Shown here: piece by piece, positions 22,030-31,981 of the stretch | Numbering within the stretch: position 1 is the stretch's first letter | Layout of the letters: each line of letters begins with the position of its first letter | Assembly: GCA_015680685.1 (NCBI GenBank) | Contig: MNCI01008086.1 | Location: forward strand, 922,804-957,792 | Direction: 5' to 3' | DNA length: 34,989 nucleotides | From: Gnetum montanum | Lineage: Eukaryota; Streptophyta; Gnetopsida; Gnetales; Gnetaceae | The notes under the pieces: model-generated | Databases searched by the model: none | Told to the model about the DNA's origin: nothing | What the model saw: the letters and a program-made list of their open reading frames with translations, nothing else | Program-made: the position numbers and the translations under genes

Positions 22030-24290
22030 TAAGGAGATTTATGAGCAATATCTTCAAGAGTGAACTTTGGGAGGCCAGTCTCAAGCCTACAAAAAATCTC
22101 CTTGTTACTCATATTAGCTTAGTAAATGTCACCCAAATCCACTCCTACAAGAACCTTCCCCTTCTTCACATCTATCCACTCAAGAGGAGCATGAGAAAAG
22201 GTACCTATAGATGTCTCCCTAGATGCGGTCACAATTGGAAGTGTGGGAAACTCAAGAACAACTACTGACTCCCTAAAACATTTGAAAGCTCACTTAGCAT
22301 CAATACGTAGCACAAACAACTCATGTGCATGTCTTTCAAAAGCCTCCTCATGCCATGATTTTTGGTAGCTCTCCTTCTCCTCCTTATACTATCTCTTATG
22401 AGCCTTCTATCCTTTGTTCCACTCCAACATGTAAGCATAGTAGTCTCTCCATTCCTGTGTCTTATGTACCATCATTTCTATTTTTACATCTTTTTCAAGG
22501 TTGCTCCTAACAGCAACGACCCTCCCTTGTACAATTGGTCAATATCTAGACCATTCTATTTCCTTGGTCCTCAAAGAATCCTTGTTGGCCACAGGAGCTT
22601 CTATAAAATCCTTTCAATCTTTGATGCTCCTATTCTCATCAGATAGCTCCTTGTTTTGTTTCTCCAATGCCACGATGTGTTTTCATAAAAACTCATTGGA
22701 TCGCTAAGCTTTCTAGAAAGACTCTACACATGATGCAGCACACTTTACAATTCCTTTGTATAATCTCTAGGCACATTTTCATAATCAAGTGGTAAAACTA
22801 GAAGCCTATCAAACTCAATGTTCTCCATAGGATACCATCAAATCTTGGAGACTGTCACATAACTAAAAACAATCATAACATTCCTTACCAACACCTAGAT
22901 TCAACTATTGAAGTTTGTCAACCATGTCATCCATCATCCCTTTCATAAATTCTATCTTGTTTGGTGCTTCTGTCTAAGGCTTATATTGGAATGTAGATGT
23001 TTCCATAGAATCCTTGTTTCCTGTAATAGCAATGATAACCAATGTCATCTATGTCTACAACAATAATAAAATTAAAATTAAAATAATATAAAAATCTCAA
23101 AATGATGAAGCAAAGCCTTCAACACTTACTAGGAAGATCATGAGGAATGTCCATTAGGGAATCACCTTCAAGAGGAAGATCATTTATGAAAATAGAGTCT
23201 AAAACATCATGGGCTTCCTTGGCCATCCTCTCCTCTTCCTCCTTACGCTGTTGTTCTTCCTCTACTGCAACCTTGGCTGCTAATTCTTTTTAATCCTTTG
23301 TAGACAATATTACAACCAAATAAAAAATCAATAAACATTGCATCTAAAACAAATAACCAAATACAACAATAAGCCAAAATACACATACATGCCTTCCACA
23401 ACTTGATGAGCCTTCTTAAGTTTTATACCCAACTTGGGTTTAGGTGCTTGTTTTCTTGAAATTGTAATGTTTTCTTCGATGCTTGGTCACTTCATCTATT
23501 CCCTGGTAGATCCCTTAGCCTCTTCACGTCACCTTTAATCCTTCCTGCTTAGCCCCACATAGCTCTAAGCTCCATCCCCATGTTTTCCAAGAAATATCCA
23601 CGATGACCACTTATGTCTTTAGTGGTAATAGACAACGCCTCATCCACATGCTCAACGGGCAAGCCTTGGGTGTGTATTCAATCAACAAAGTATTGAGCCT
23701 AAGGCTAGGAAAGTTAGCAGATGTCACGTTTTACTCACTTTTCCTTATACTTAACCACCAAGAACTCTGTGAATCTTCTTAGATATGCATTGAAAAATTT
23801 GAAGTGTAAATAAGATACAAAGTTGAGCTTCTTGTGAAGTTTTTGGATCTTATTTCTGAGACTTGTGACCAAAATTGTGGCCCAATCAAACCTTGTTCTA
23901 TCTTTAAGCACCTTACTCTTTGTCCAAGCCTATTGTACTCTCATGCTTTTCTTTTTCTTTTTAAGACAACAACATAGGAAATACTCTAGATCTTAATAAA
24001 GGGTACCACCTCCTCAATATCACAATTCTCAAAGGACAATTCTCAAAGGATAGCATCGCACTAGGAGGTGATTTTAGCCAAGCCTGGAGAGACTCCCTAC
24101 AACACTAACCTTTCCCTACTTTAATTGCCATCTTAACACCTTTAAAAGGTATGCCAAAAAGGTTATCAAACAAATCTTCATCAACAATTAAAACCATAGG
24201 CAAATCATGTACATGAGTGCAAAATTCTATAACGTCGTCGTTAAAATAACCAATCATGTTTAGCATCTCAACAGGCATTATCAGCATTTC
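22030..24290 (-). pseudogene. Antisense extra reading frame inside element 4, function unknown
   Basis: About 750 codons of decayed protein on the strand opposite to gag-pol. N-terminal part, 24287-24105, open: DDVIEFCTHVHDLPMVLIVD, then LFDNLFGIPFKGVKM. Then LGQRVRCLKIEQGLIGPQFW (about 23910-23850). A Glu/Lys-rich coiled-coil-like stretch follows at about 23285-23220 (KVAVEEEQQRKEEEERMAKE). C-terminal pieces are DENRSIKD, EAFERHAHELFVLRIDAK and FPTLPIVTASRETSIGT (about 22370-22200), ending near 22030. Stops are frequent but the coding character is clear. Tat elements are known to carry extra ORFs, sometimes antisense, usually beside an LTR and not between protease and RT. The GIP..GV stretch resembles the element 3 extra frame. 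Plus-strand frames at 22041-22707 are its shadows. Confidence 0.6.
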
Positions 24291-24349
24291 CTAGGCATTG
24301 GACAAGGTAAAGAGGTAGAGAAAGCAGCGTTGGAAATATAAAGTTTGAT

Positions 24350-24367
24350 AAAAAAAAAAAAAAAAAA
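24350..24367 (+). repeat. A run of 18
   Basis: Homopolymer after AAGTTTGAT. The phrase AAGTTTGATAAAAAAAA recurs at about 24703-24720 followed by CGCTG, so the run is part of the local repeat and not necessarily a retroposon tail. Confidence 0.85.
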
Positions 24368-24504
24368 CCCCATTGTTTCTCGTCATGATCATCGGATTTT
24401 GTCTGCTTTGCTCTTACTCCTGATAAAAAACCCTATAATTGACAGTAAAACCACAAAGTAATGAATACTCAATTATTTGTGGTTAAAATAAACGAGAGTT
24501 GATG

Positions 24505-25025
24505 ATTCACGCTGTCAAAATATGAAATTCTCATATAAATATGAAAAAAGCTGCTCACCAAGCTTCCCCGAGATCCTTGAAAATGCTGGTATTTACGCAG
24601 GTATAGTGTAAATTGCCAAAAATGCTGTCCTGGCTACCTTCCAACACTGCTTTCTCAACCTCTTTCCCGGCGCTGTCAACACTAACCAAGAAATCTAGAA
24701 AATATCAAGTTTGATAAAAAAAACGCTGGGCACACGCTGTCAAAAATCCCAAGCCAGCTCTAAAAACGCTGTTCCAATGAAAATCCCTACGTAAATGACA
24801 AAAAATGTTATTATTATGGCCAAAAACGCTGCATATAGGTTCCACATCTCTCAGCCAAAAATGCTGAGGGTAAAAAACGCTGTGCTAATGTAAATGCTAG
24901 CTTAAATGACCCAGAAATGCTGTTAAGCCAGGAACAAGCTGTTAATACGCTGCCAGGACTCTTAAAAACGTTGCCAAGCCAGAATGCACTGCCCACGCGT
25001 TGCCTAGCCTACCCAAAAACGCTGA
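24505..25025 (+). repeat. Cluster of A-run + (C/T)GCTG motifs
   Basis: Some 15-20 occurrences of A3-A7 or C followed by CGCTG/TGCTG, for example near 24618, 24719, 24763, 24821, 24857, 24876, 24914, 24949, 24966 and 25015, at irregular 15-60-base spacing. Many keep the CpG in ACGCTG although the rest of the window is CpG-poor. The stretch has no ORF and looks like LTR or non-coding transposon sequence. Not a CRISPR array: neither repeats nor spacers are regular. Confidence 0.75.
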
Positions 25026-25399
25026 CCACAAGCAATACGAAGTCATTATAACCTGTTTTGACAGTAAAATATATTTTTTATACATTTTTTGTCTTTACAT
25101 TAAACTATTACGTGTTTTGATGGTACAATGACCAAGATTAAAAACTAATATGATTTATTATGTTATTTAATCCTATTGTTTGATCTATATATACCATGTG
25201 TATGCTATTTAATGTGTTTCGGTTGACATTAAACCACGGAGATGTGGCAATAATTTGATTTGCCTGTGAGCCTAAATGGACCCTTTGGTGATGTCAATTG
25301 ATCAATCAACCTTGACTACTTAGATCTTGAGCTTGTGAGTCAAACACATAGCCTCAATCAAGAAAATCTTGGCATGGCCTAACTACATAGTCAAAACTC

Positions 25400-26330
25400 T
25401 AGTGCTAGAGGTTGGAGACATCACAGAGGATTCCTTAGTGGAAATTCTTATTACAACCCATAACGGTGAGGAGAAAACCCTGAAACTAAGGTCTTGACTT
25501 AAACCTCAACTTGCCCAAGACATCACCAAGGCCCTACAAGACAACGTTAAAGCCTTTACATGCTCCTATGAAGACATGTCTGGACTTGATCCACACCTAC
25601 TTCAGGATAATATAATACTACACCTTAGCATCAAACCTACTAAACAAAAGGTTCACAAGATTAGACTAGATTTAGCCTTAGTAGTTCATGATAAGATCAA
25701 GAAGCTCTACCAAGCATGTTTCATTCGAGCTATTGATTACCCTAACTAGGTATCCAACATAGTGATAGTTCCCAAGAAAAATGGGAGCATTTGCATATGT
25801 ATCGATTTTTGTGACCTCAAAAAAGCAACCCTCAAGAATAACTTTCCCTTGCCTAGTATTAATCAACTCATTGATACAACTGCAAATGATGCATTGCTAT
25901 CCTTTATGGATAGGTTCTTGGGATACAACCAAGTTATGATCAATCCAAAATATCAGCTGTATATAACTTTCATGACCCCTTGGAGAACTTTTTATTATAC
26001 CATGATGCCATTTGGTCTAAAGAACACAGATGCAACATACCAAAGAGCTATGACCTATATCTTTGGTGATTACATGTTAGGCCTTCTCAATGATTATGTT
26101 GACAATATCACAATGAAATCCAAGGTAGCTAGTGACCATGCACAAGACTTAAGCTTAGTTCTCTAATGTTGCCTCAAATATGAACTTCGACTTAATCCTA
26201 AGAAGTATGTCTTTGATGTCAAAATCAAAAAGATGCTTGGTTTTATAGTTTCTGAACTAGGAATACATGTCAATCTAGACAAGTTATATTTATAACTGAC
26301 CTAGCAATCTTAAGGAAGTACATGGTTTAC
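25400..26330 (+). pseudogene. Reverse transcriptase relic of element 4 (Tat type)
   Basis: Reads in one main frame from VEVGDITEDSLVEI (about 25411) through YEDMSGLDP, KLYQACFIRAIDYP, VIVPKKNGSICICIDF, FPLPSINQLIDTT, LSFMDRFLGYNQV, MMPFGLKNTDATYQRA to the catalytic site and then LRLNPKKYVFDVK and GFIVSELGIHV. The longest open piece is 25762-26166. The catalytic YVDD box reads YVDN (second Asp codon now AAT at 26104-26106), so it is inactive. Other stops lie at about 25488, 25747 and 26164. Motif wording is Tat, unlike the Athila type of element 1. Confidence 0.88.
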
Positions 26331-26419
26331 AAGGTAGATTACAATTCGTTCGTCAATCTACCAGAGTTTCACTACGGTCTAAGCCTAGGATGGAAAACAA
26401 GGGAGAGCCGCCTCAAGGC

Positions 26420-26940
26420 TTACAGCTAAGTTACAACTCATGCAACATTTGCTTAAGAAAGGAGTTCATTATGAATGGATAGATCAATGTCAGGCAACCT
26501 TTGACAATATTAAACAAGAGTTACCTAAGCTATCAACTGTATACCCACCTCAGAAAGATAGACTATTTTTCATATACCTTGCAATCTCTGATACATTCAT
26601 AACTTCTTTACTTTATCAAAAACAAGATGATGGAGAAGATATGCATATTTACTACTTAAGCCATGCATTGGTATCCTATGAGATTCAATACACTAAAGTC
26701 AAAAAAAAATACTTAGCCTTAGTCTTTTCCTTTAAAAAATGAAGATACTACCTCTTTACAATACAAGTTAATATCATATGTAAAGACAATACATTAAGAG
26801 CAATCACATCCAATATCTATGAAAGCAATCGAATAGCCCAATGAAAATCCATAATAGCCAAATTCAATCTACACTATGTATTAAAAGCTTCAACCAAGGG
26901 TCAAGCTATAGCTGCATAGCTAACCACTTCTTCAATTAAA
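26420..26940 (+). pseudogene. RNase H relic (Ty3 type) of element 4
   Basis: Open from 26440 to 26742: LLKKGVHYEWIDQCQATFDNI, then LFFIYLAISDTFITSLLYQ, IYYLSHALVSYEIQYTKVKKKYLALVF, which corresponds to the usual S..L...E.nY...EKE.lA..fa pattern with the Glu position changed to Lys. After the stop at 26740 the frame goes on (RYYLF, ICKDNTLRAITSN) to about 26940. The region between RT and this domain (26300-26420) is scrambled by small indels. Confidence 0.78.
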
Positions 26941-27039
26941 GATAAGACACCCATAGATCCTAAATTCTTTGATGAGCATGTTAATGTTATCAACAACATA
27001 CTTGAAGATTATGACATTTTGACAAAGCTTCAACTACAC

Positions 27040-27400
27040 ATAGGATCAATGTCACTCTCATCATCACACTTCCCTTTGGTGAAATCCAACCTTTTGCTTA
27101 CCATTTTAAATTTCATGCATCAACAATATGACTAAATATGATGGGTTAGTTAGAGGATTGATGATAGCTCATGATCATAGATATACACATTTAATCATAA
27201 AAGGTGATTCTCAAGTAGTGATCAACCAAGTAATCGAAGTATATGCTTGCAAAGCTAAACACTTGTTGCCTTATTGTGACATGGCCAAAATGCTCATCTA
27301 ACAGTTCATAGATTTCAACATTCAACACATTCTCTAAGGTAAAATTACACTCATTGATGCCATAGCCATGTTAGCCTTAAGTGTAACGCCTAATGTATTT
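27040..27400 (+). pseudogene. Second, archaeal-type RNase H relic of element 4
   Basis: THLIIKGDSQVVINQVIEVY at about 27187-27246, then HLLPYCDMAKMLI, FIDFNIQHIL and LIDAIAMLAL at about 27351-27380. GDSQ.V..Q and the final (V/I)DA.A.LA are typical of the additional archaeal-type RNase H domain that Tat elements carry after the Ty3-type one. Stops at about 27133, 27299 and 27337. It supports the Tat assignment. Confidence 0.75.
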
Positions 27401-27639
27401 AGCAAATTACTTTTTATCATGGAAAATTGTGCCCATCCCATCATGCAGAACACTTAAAGTAATTCTATAGAAACTATAGACAATGGTCCTCAAAATGAAT
27501 GGTATGAAAATATCAAGTTTTATCTCATGCATAGTGAACCTTCACAAAACCTAACTACTTCTCAAAAGAATGTCATATGCAAATGATCCAAATAGTATAT
27601 CATTATGGCTGATAACACATTATGTTAAAGGTCATATGA

Positions 27640-28024
27640 TGATGTATTATTAGTATGCTTGAGTAAAGTAAAGGCTCATACAGTTGTACAATAGGTACAC
27701 GATGGCATATGTGAAAGACATATAGGACCTAGCGCCATTGCTAAGATTAGATGCCTAGAATGCTACCAACCTTCTATGAAAAATAATTGCATGTAAAAGG
27801 AAAAAACTTGTCACACTTGTCAACTGCACAAAAACTTTATACACATGCCACCAACTGAGTTACACACACTCAAATTACATGGTCATTTCAACTATGGGAA
27901 ATTGACATAATTGGACCTATAACTCCTAAGTACTCTACAGGACACAACTTTATTATCACTATGATTGAGTATTTCAAGAAATGGGTTGAAGTTATTCCTC
28001 TGAGAAAAACGACTTCACAATAGA
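27640..28024 (+). pseudogene. Integrase relic of element 4, cut by element 3
   Basis: Zinc-binding HHCC region at about 27690-27830: VHDGICERHIGPSAIAKIR, then KTCHTCQLHKNF with both Cys kept. The catalytic core starts with EIDIIGPITPKYSTGHNFII and continues YFKKWVEVIPLRKTTSQ to about 28020. Only the first catalytic Asp (in DIIG) is in the window; the rest lies beyond the element 3 insertion. A stop and frameshifts occur between the two regions. Confidence 0.82.
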
Positions 28025-28808
28025 TGATGAGTGCTTGGGTATTCTAACAATCCACCATACAAGTCACGAGTGCACACATTCAACCTAATCGTAATCCATG
28101 GATGACCAATGTAGATTCACTAAAAGTTGAGATTCAGTTTGTGATCGCTATCTTCTCACTTTGAGTTAGTGAAGTGCAAGTTCTATGGTTTAACTCTCGA
28201 TGAGGCATATGATAAATTGATGTTGTTGGCTCAAACTAAGACTAAGTGTAATCATGATGAAAATAGGATAATGAAATCTAAGTTTAAATGTAATGCAAGT
28301 AAAAAATACTATTCTAGCATATAGGCAATAAGTATCTATTCCTGGTTTACCATTCACATCTTAGACTTATGTAATCGTTATTGGGATTACCAAGTGTTAT
28401 GCTACTAAGTGAACCAAGTAATAACACTACTAGAATTACTAAATGATTGCACTTATATGTTCAAAAGTAGTTGTACTTACATTGTCATATTAAGGAATAT
28501 TGTAAAAGTAAATTACTTCGATATTGTAAATGACTTAATCCAAGTAAACATATTAAAAGGTGAGGATTAACTAAGTAAGAAAATGAACTAAGTAAAGTAA
28601 ACTAAGTAGAATGCTGCAATGGTGAGAAATAATCTTGATCTTTATTTCTAGTCCTAAAATTTACCCAAGAACAATTTACTCAAACAAAGAATTTATATAA
28701 TTACTTAACACCACACTACAAGCATTCACTATATCACTAAGTGTAAATCAAAAAAAATTACAAGAATTTACCTAAGTATTAATCCAATTTGATGTGATAG
28801 TGGGTTGG

Positions 28809-28887
28809 TATTTATAGTGAAGACTAGGACCCACTACATCATAGAGCTATGATACAATGTAGTGGGTCCTAGTCTTCACTATAAATA
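28809..28887. repeat. Perfect 31-bp inverted repeat spanning the TATA box
   Basis: 28809-28839 and 28857-28887 are exact reverse complements with a 17-base loop. Each arm carries the TATA box and the following GTGAAGACTAGGACCCACTA, giving one TATAAATA per strand. Element 2's LTR has only one arm. Confidence 0.97.
28880..28887 (+). promoter_or_regulatory. Second, divergent TATA box in the element 3 LTR
   Basis: TATAAATA on the plus strand, created by the inverted duplication; it points toward the element 3 interior, antisense to its coding strand. The original box is 28816-28809 on the minus strand. Activity is not shown by sequence. Confidence 0.5.
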
Positions 28888-29012
28888 TGATGTAGAGTTA
28901 TGATATCATAGATATGATATCACACTACTATGATATTATAGCTATGATGTCATAGTAGAGCTATGGTGTCGTAGATATATTATCACACTACTAACATAAA
29001 TTATTTTTATCA

Positions 29013-29022
29013 TACCCATACA
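29013..29022 (-). promoter_or_regulatory. Polypurine tract of element 3
   Basis: TGTATGGGTA on the minus strand, directly before the LTR; decayed against TATGGGGGTA in element 1. The upstream GAGGATGAGTTTCC parallels element 1's GGACAAGTTTTC. Confidence 0.7.
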
Positions 29023-29339
29023 ACTAACTGGAAACTCATCCTCAAGTTAAAACAAAAGGAGGATAGAGTTCCTTACAAAATTTGTGAGGTTGTATACAAA
29101 CTTGAATACTATGACTTATTTATATAACTAAATCTACTATGAATGCTACATTGTGGTTCAAGTGGTGTTTACAAAATTATCATGCATTTCATGATGGACA
29201 CACATGACAACAGAACATGAAAAAAAAATAGAATTCAATGTAGCCTTATGTCCTTGGTGGCAATGGTACTTGCATTGGTTTCTTTCCTTTATCATCAAGA
29301 TTTGGAATCTAATATCTATTGAGTAATGCTAGAAGCTTT

Positions 29340-31981
29340 TCCTCTTCTATTCTTGGTTAATGCATCATCTAGGAAAATTCAACAATGCTCAATGGACTCA
29401 ATGCCTTCCATGGGCATGGAAACTGTGGAAACATTTTCTTTGTCTTTACATACCTAGCTGCAAACTGTCGTCTTTCTTCTTCAAATGCCTTGGTTACTTT
29501 TCTTAATTCTTGGTAGTCTAGCATTCTATGGGCCAAATTTGTTGCTATGTCCTTTTAATCATGGTAGCTAGCTTTGACCAGTTCAAGCTTGCAATTTGTA
29601 ATGTGTCATTTTTGTTGTGCATCTTTTCTATTTGCAAACTTTTTTTCATATAATGCATTGGTCATGGCCACTTGCTACTCCTGTTCATTTCGAGGTCTAC
29701 CTACTATGAGCATGGCTAGATTAGCATATTAGAGATTTTCTAATCCCATGTATTCTATTATGTCTTTGATCTATAGGTCTTTGTTCTTTACTCCAGCTTA
29801 ATGGACATGGGCAAGATCATCCAAGATTGGTTGTCAATCAGGTCTGCATTGTAATTGAGTTAATTTTGGCCTTATCTATCTAGATCTCTTTTTGATTGAT
29901 CTATTTGTACATTCCCACTTGATCCCTAAAGTGTTTCTTGAGTCTTTCATATTTTTTGGCCTTGTTTTTCCATGTGCTAATTTTAATTATTGACTTCTAG
30001 CAGATTGGGCAAACTTCCTCCATTGATAAGGTTCTATTTTTTTTGGTCAATTTTCAAATGTCTTGGTTGACTATGGTAAATTATTCTTTCAATTGATGGA
30101 TTCTTTCTTCAAGAACATTCTTTTACTTTTCTATGTATGTCAACCTCATGTTCTTTGCAGCAATCTTTTTACCTTCTTCATCAAGGGTAGTTAATGCTTT
30201 GGCATAAGTGTATGTTTGGGCTTTTTCCACAGAGGCATTCCATATTGCTTTTTTCTTTTCCATGTTCACTTGAATGTTTCTAGCTATGAGTTGGAATACT
30301 TATTCAATTCTAAATTTTTCTAGTGGGTTTGATGCTATGTATTATGTAGGATCTTTCTTTTCTACTCTTAATGCTACCAATTCAACATGCAACCTCTGCA
30401 CCTCATTCTCTACATGTTTAGCTCTAATTTCAAACATTACTAATTTGTTATTTGTTGAGATTAGATATGACTATACTATAGTGATATCACTAGAAATATA
30501 AAAAATATTCTACATCATCTATCATATCTGTAGTAGTTAATCAAGTATATATTCATGTTCTTGTGGGCCCATAGAGGTTCTAGCTATGGTTTCTACATCT
30601 TTGGCTTCTATAATATCTACTAGTGGCATAATGGAAACATTAAAAGGTTCTTCAATGTCATCAAGAATTAGCTCAATTGCTCTTGTTGCATCCTAGTGTT
30701 GCATTACTGTAACTGTGGCTTTTTCTCTTGTCTCTAGCATGACCTGGAAGGATGAAGCATTCCCTAAGATCTGTTGTGCCCAGTTCTTATCTTCTCTTGC
30801 CTATAATCATATTTGACCACTAGCAAGTCCTATTGATATTATAGGCCTTACGAAATTATCTTTTACTCTATACATTGGAGAACCTTTCCTATTTCCCTAG
30901 CTTATAGTTTCAAAATTTTGTTGCAATTGGCTTATGGAAGGTCAATAATCATGTTGTGTTGATGGAGCACTTGATTCAAGTCTTTCACTAGTTGGCATTT
31001 TTCCACTAGGTCCTACCTGCTCCTATCCTGTAGCTAGGATGTTTCCTAATTGGGTAGATCCTATAGCTCTCTTAGTGCTTACTAGCTTCTCCAGTTGATC
31101 TTTAGGATGCATTCTCAGCTGTGCAGAGAACATCATTCATATAACCCAAAATTCCTTCTTGCTTGCATAGTTTTCTAATGAGGCAAGGGAATGGCAAAGG
31201 AAGTTTCCCTACCTTTTTCTCTTTGAACTTTCTTTAAATTTCTAGAAATAGTAGATGAGCTAAGTTTGCATTGAATTTCCCCATGAGGATAGTGCTTTCT
31301 CTTGCAACATAGGTGAAAATTTTGTTCAATTTCTTAGTAGGGAAGATATGGTAAGTTCTAATCTTGAAATATATTTTCTTTTTAGCAAAAAAATTCACTA
31401 TATTATTTATCTACTTTGCCATAATCCCTTTGTAGCCATAATTTCTTTACCCTAGTTTAGATCTTGTCAATATCTATGTAATATTCACTCCAATGTTAGG
31501 AATATTTAGTACCTTAGCAATTACTTCGATTGAATATGACACATTGACTCCTTATATCTTAACTATGGCATCATCCTATTTGTTTTTCTAAAATTGGTAC
31601 ACTTCTCCTAAGTACCATTCTCCATTGCATAACAAAGTCTGGCAAAGAGGAGAGGCTTGGAGCTGCTCTCGGATGTGCACAAGTGCAAACTCCACAAACG
31701 GTCTAAAGTTGAGTTCCATAATAACTATGGACATGATTAATTTCTCCTAAATAGCTTGGAGACATTCTCCTAATAGCATGAGGTGTTGTCCTTGCTCTGG
31801 AGCTGGCAATACTTCAACCTCAACTTGTGCAAAATGTTCTAGTGTAGGTGTTTATTGATGGATGCTGAAGGACTAAGCCTCCTACTTTTCTTGTGAAGTT
31901 TATTCTCTCGCTTATCCTCTACCTCTAGGTTTCTTTCCCTTTGTTGTGAGGGACTTTTGTTATGGATCTTTTAGGATCCAT
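29340..31981 (-). pseudogene. Extra (third) reading frame of element 3, function unknown
   Basis: Starts at the ATG at 31981 with the basic MDPKRSITKVPHNKGK. Then a region with EWYLGEVYQF, GVNVSYSIEVIAKVLNIPN (about 31580-31500), IFPTKKLNKIFTYVARES and LMGKFNANLAHLL (about 31350-31280), and LPFPCLIRKLC (about 31205-31170). After a low-complexity middle comes an acidic part (IELILDDIEEPFNVSIMPLV, about 30680-30620). A Lys/Glu-rich coiled-coil-like tail follows (KAQTYTYAKALTTLDEEGKK, about 30220-30160; EEVCPIC; KAFEEERRQFAARYVKTKK, about 29500-29440), ending at about 29340. There are ~15 or more stops. The N-terminal half recalls proteins often labelled putative plant transposon protein; that match is from memory and unconfirmed. 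The position before the 3' LTR is that of the Athila env-like frame. Confidence 0.6.

Larger units (their letters stand above)
21391..25240. other. 3.8-kb block splitting element 4 between protease and RT
   Basis: Protease and its linker end near 21390, and the RT upstream linker (SLNGPFGDVN, then LDYLDLELVSQ) starts near 25250. Between them lie, in order: a T-rich then A-rich block (21470-21660); a minus-strand reading-frame relic (24290-22030); a purine-rich stretch (24301-24328); an 18-base A run (24350-24367); and an LTR-like stretch with AAAAACGCTG motifs. Either a foreign insertion, or the 3' end (antisense ORF plus LTR) of one Tat-like element fused to the pol of another. I found no clear target duplication or paired LTR. 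Confidence 0.55.
15626..28024 (+). mobile_element. Element 4: Tat-like Ty3/gypsy element, rearranged and truncated
   Basis: Plus-strand order: putative LTR and leader, gag, protease, a 3.8-kb block with an antisense frame, RT, RNase H, archaeal-type RNase H, integrase. The second RNase H domain and the RT wording (FPLPSINQLIDTT, MMPFGLKNTDATYQRA) are marks of the Tat lineage. Minus-strand Athila-like elements flank it on both sides; element 3 cuts it inside the integrase core at 28024. It is the oldest layer by nesting. It may be two Tat-like fragments and not one (see 21391-25240). Confidence 0.75.
28025..29012 (-). repeat. Element 3 3' LTR (988 bp)
   Basis: TGATGAGTGCTTGGG to TTTTTATCA, same subfamily as the element 2 LTR but longer. 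Its polypurine tract is on the right, so it is a 3' LTR in minus orientation. Minus-strand TATAAATA at 28816-28809, AATAAA at 28646-28641. U3 holds a perfect inverted duplication (28809-28887) and many TATGATATCATAG-like palindromes to 28990. It sits inside the element 4 integrase. Confidence 0.9.

Noticed and set aside
22041-22707. Overlapping plus-strand open frames
   Set aside because: They mirror the minus-strand extra frame of element 4, show no domain and lack a consistent start.
24301-24367. Purine stretch and A run as a polypurine tract or a LINE/SINE tail
   Set aside because: No LINE RT, no tRNA-like SINE head and no target duplication was seen; the LTR start after the purine stretch lacks a clear TG.
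24505-25025. CRISPR-like array
   Set aside because: The motif is only ~10 bases, spacing is irregular and the host is a plant.
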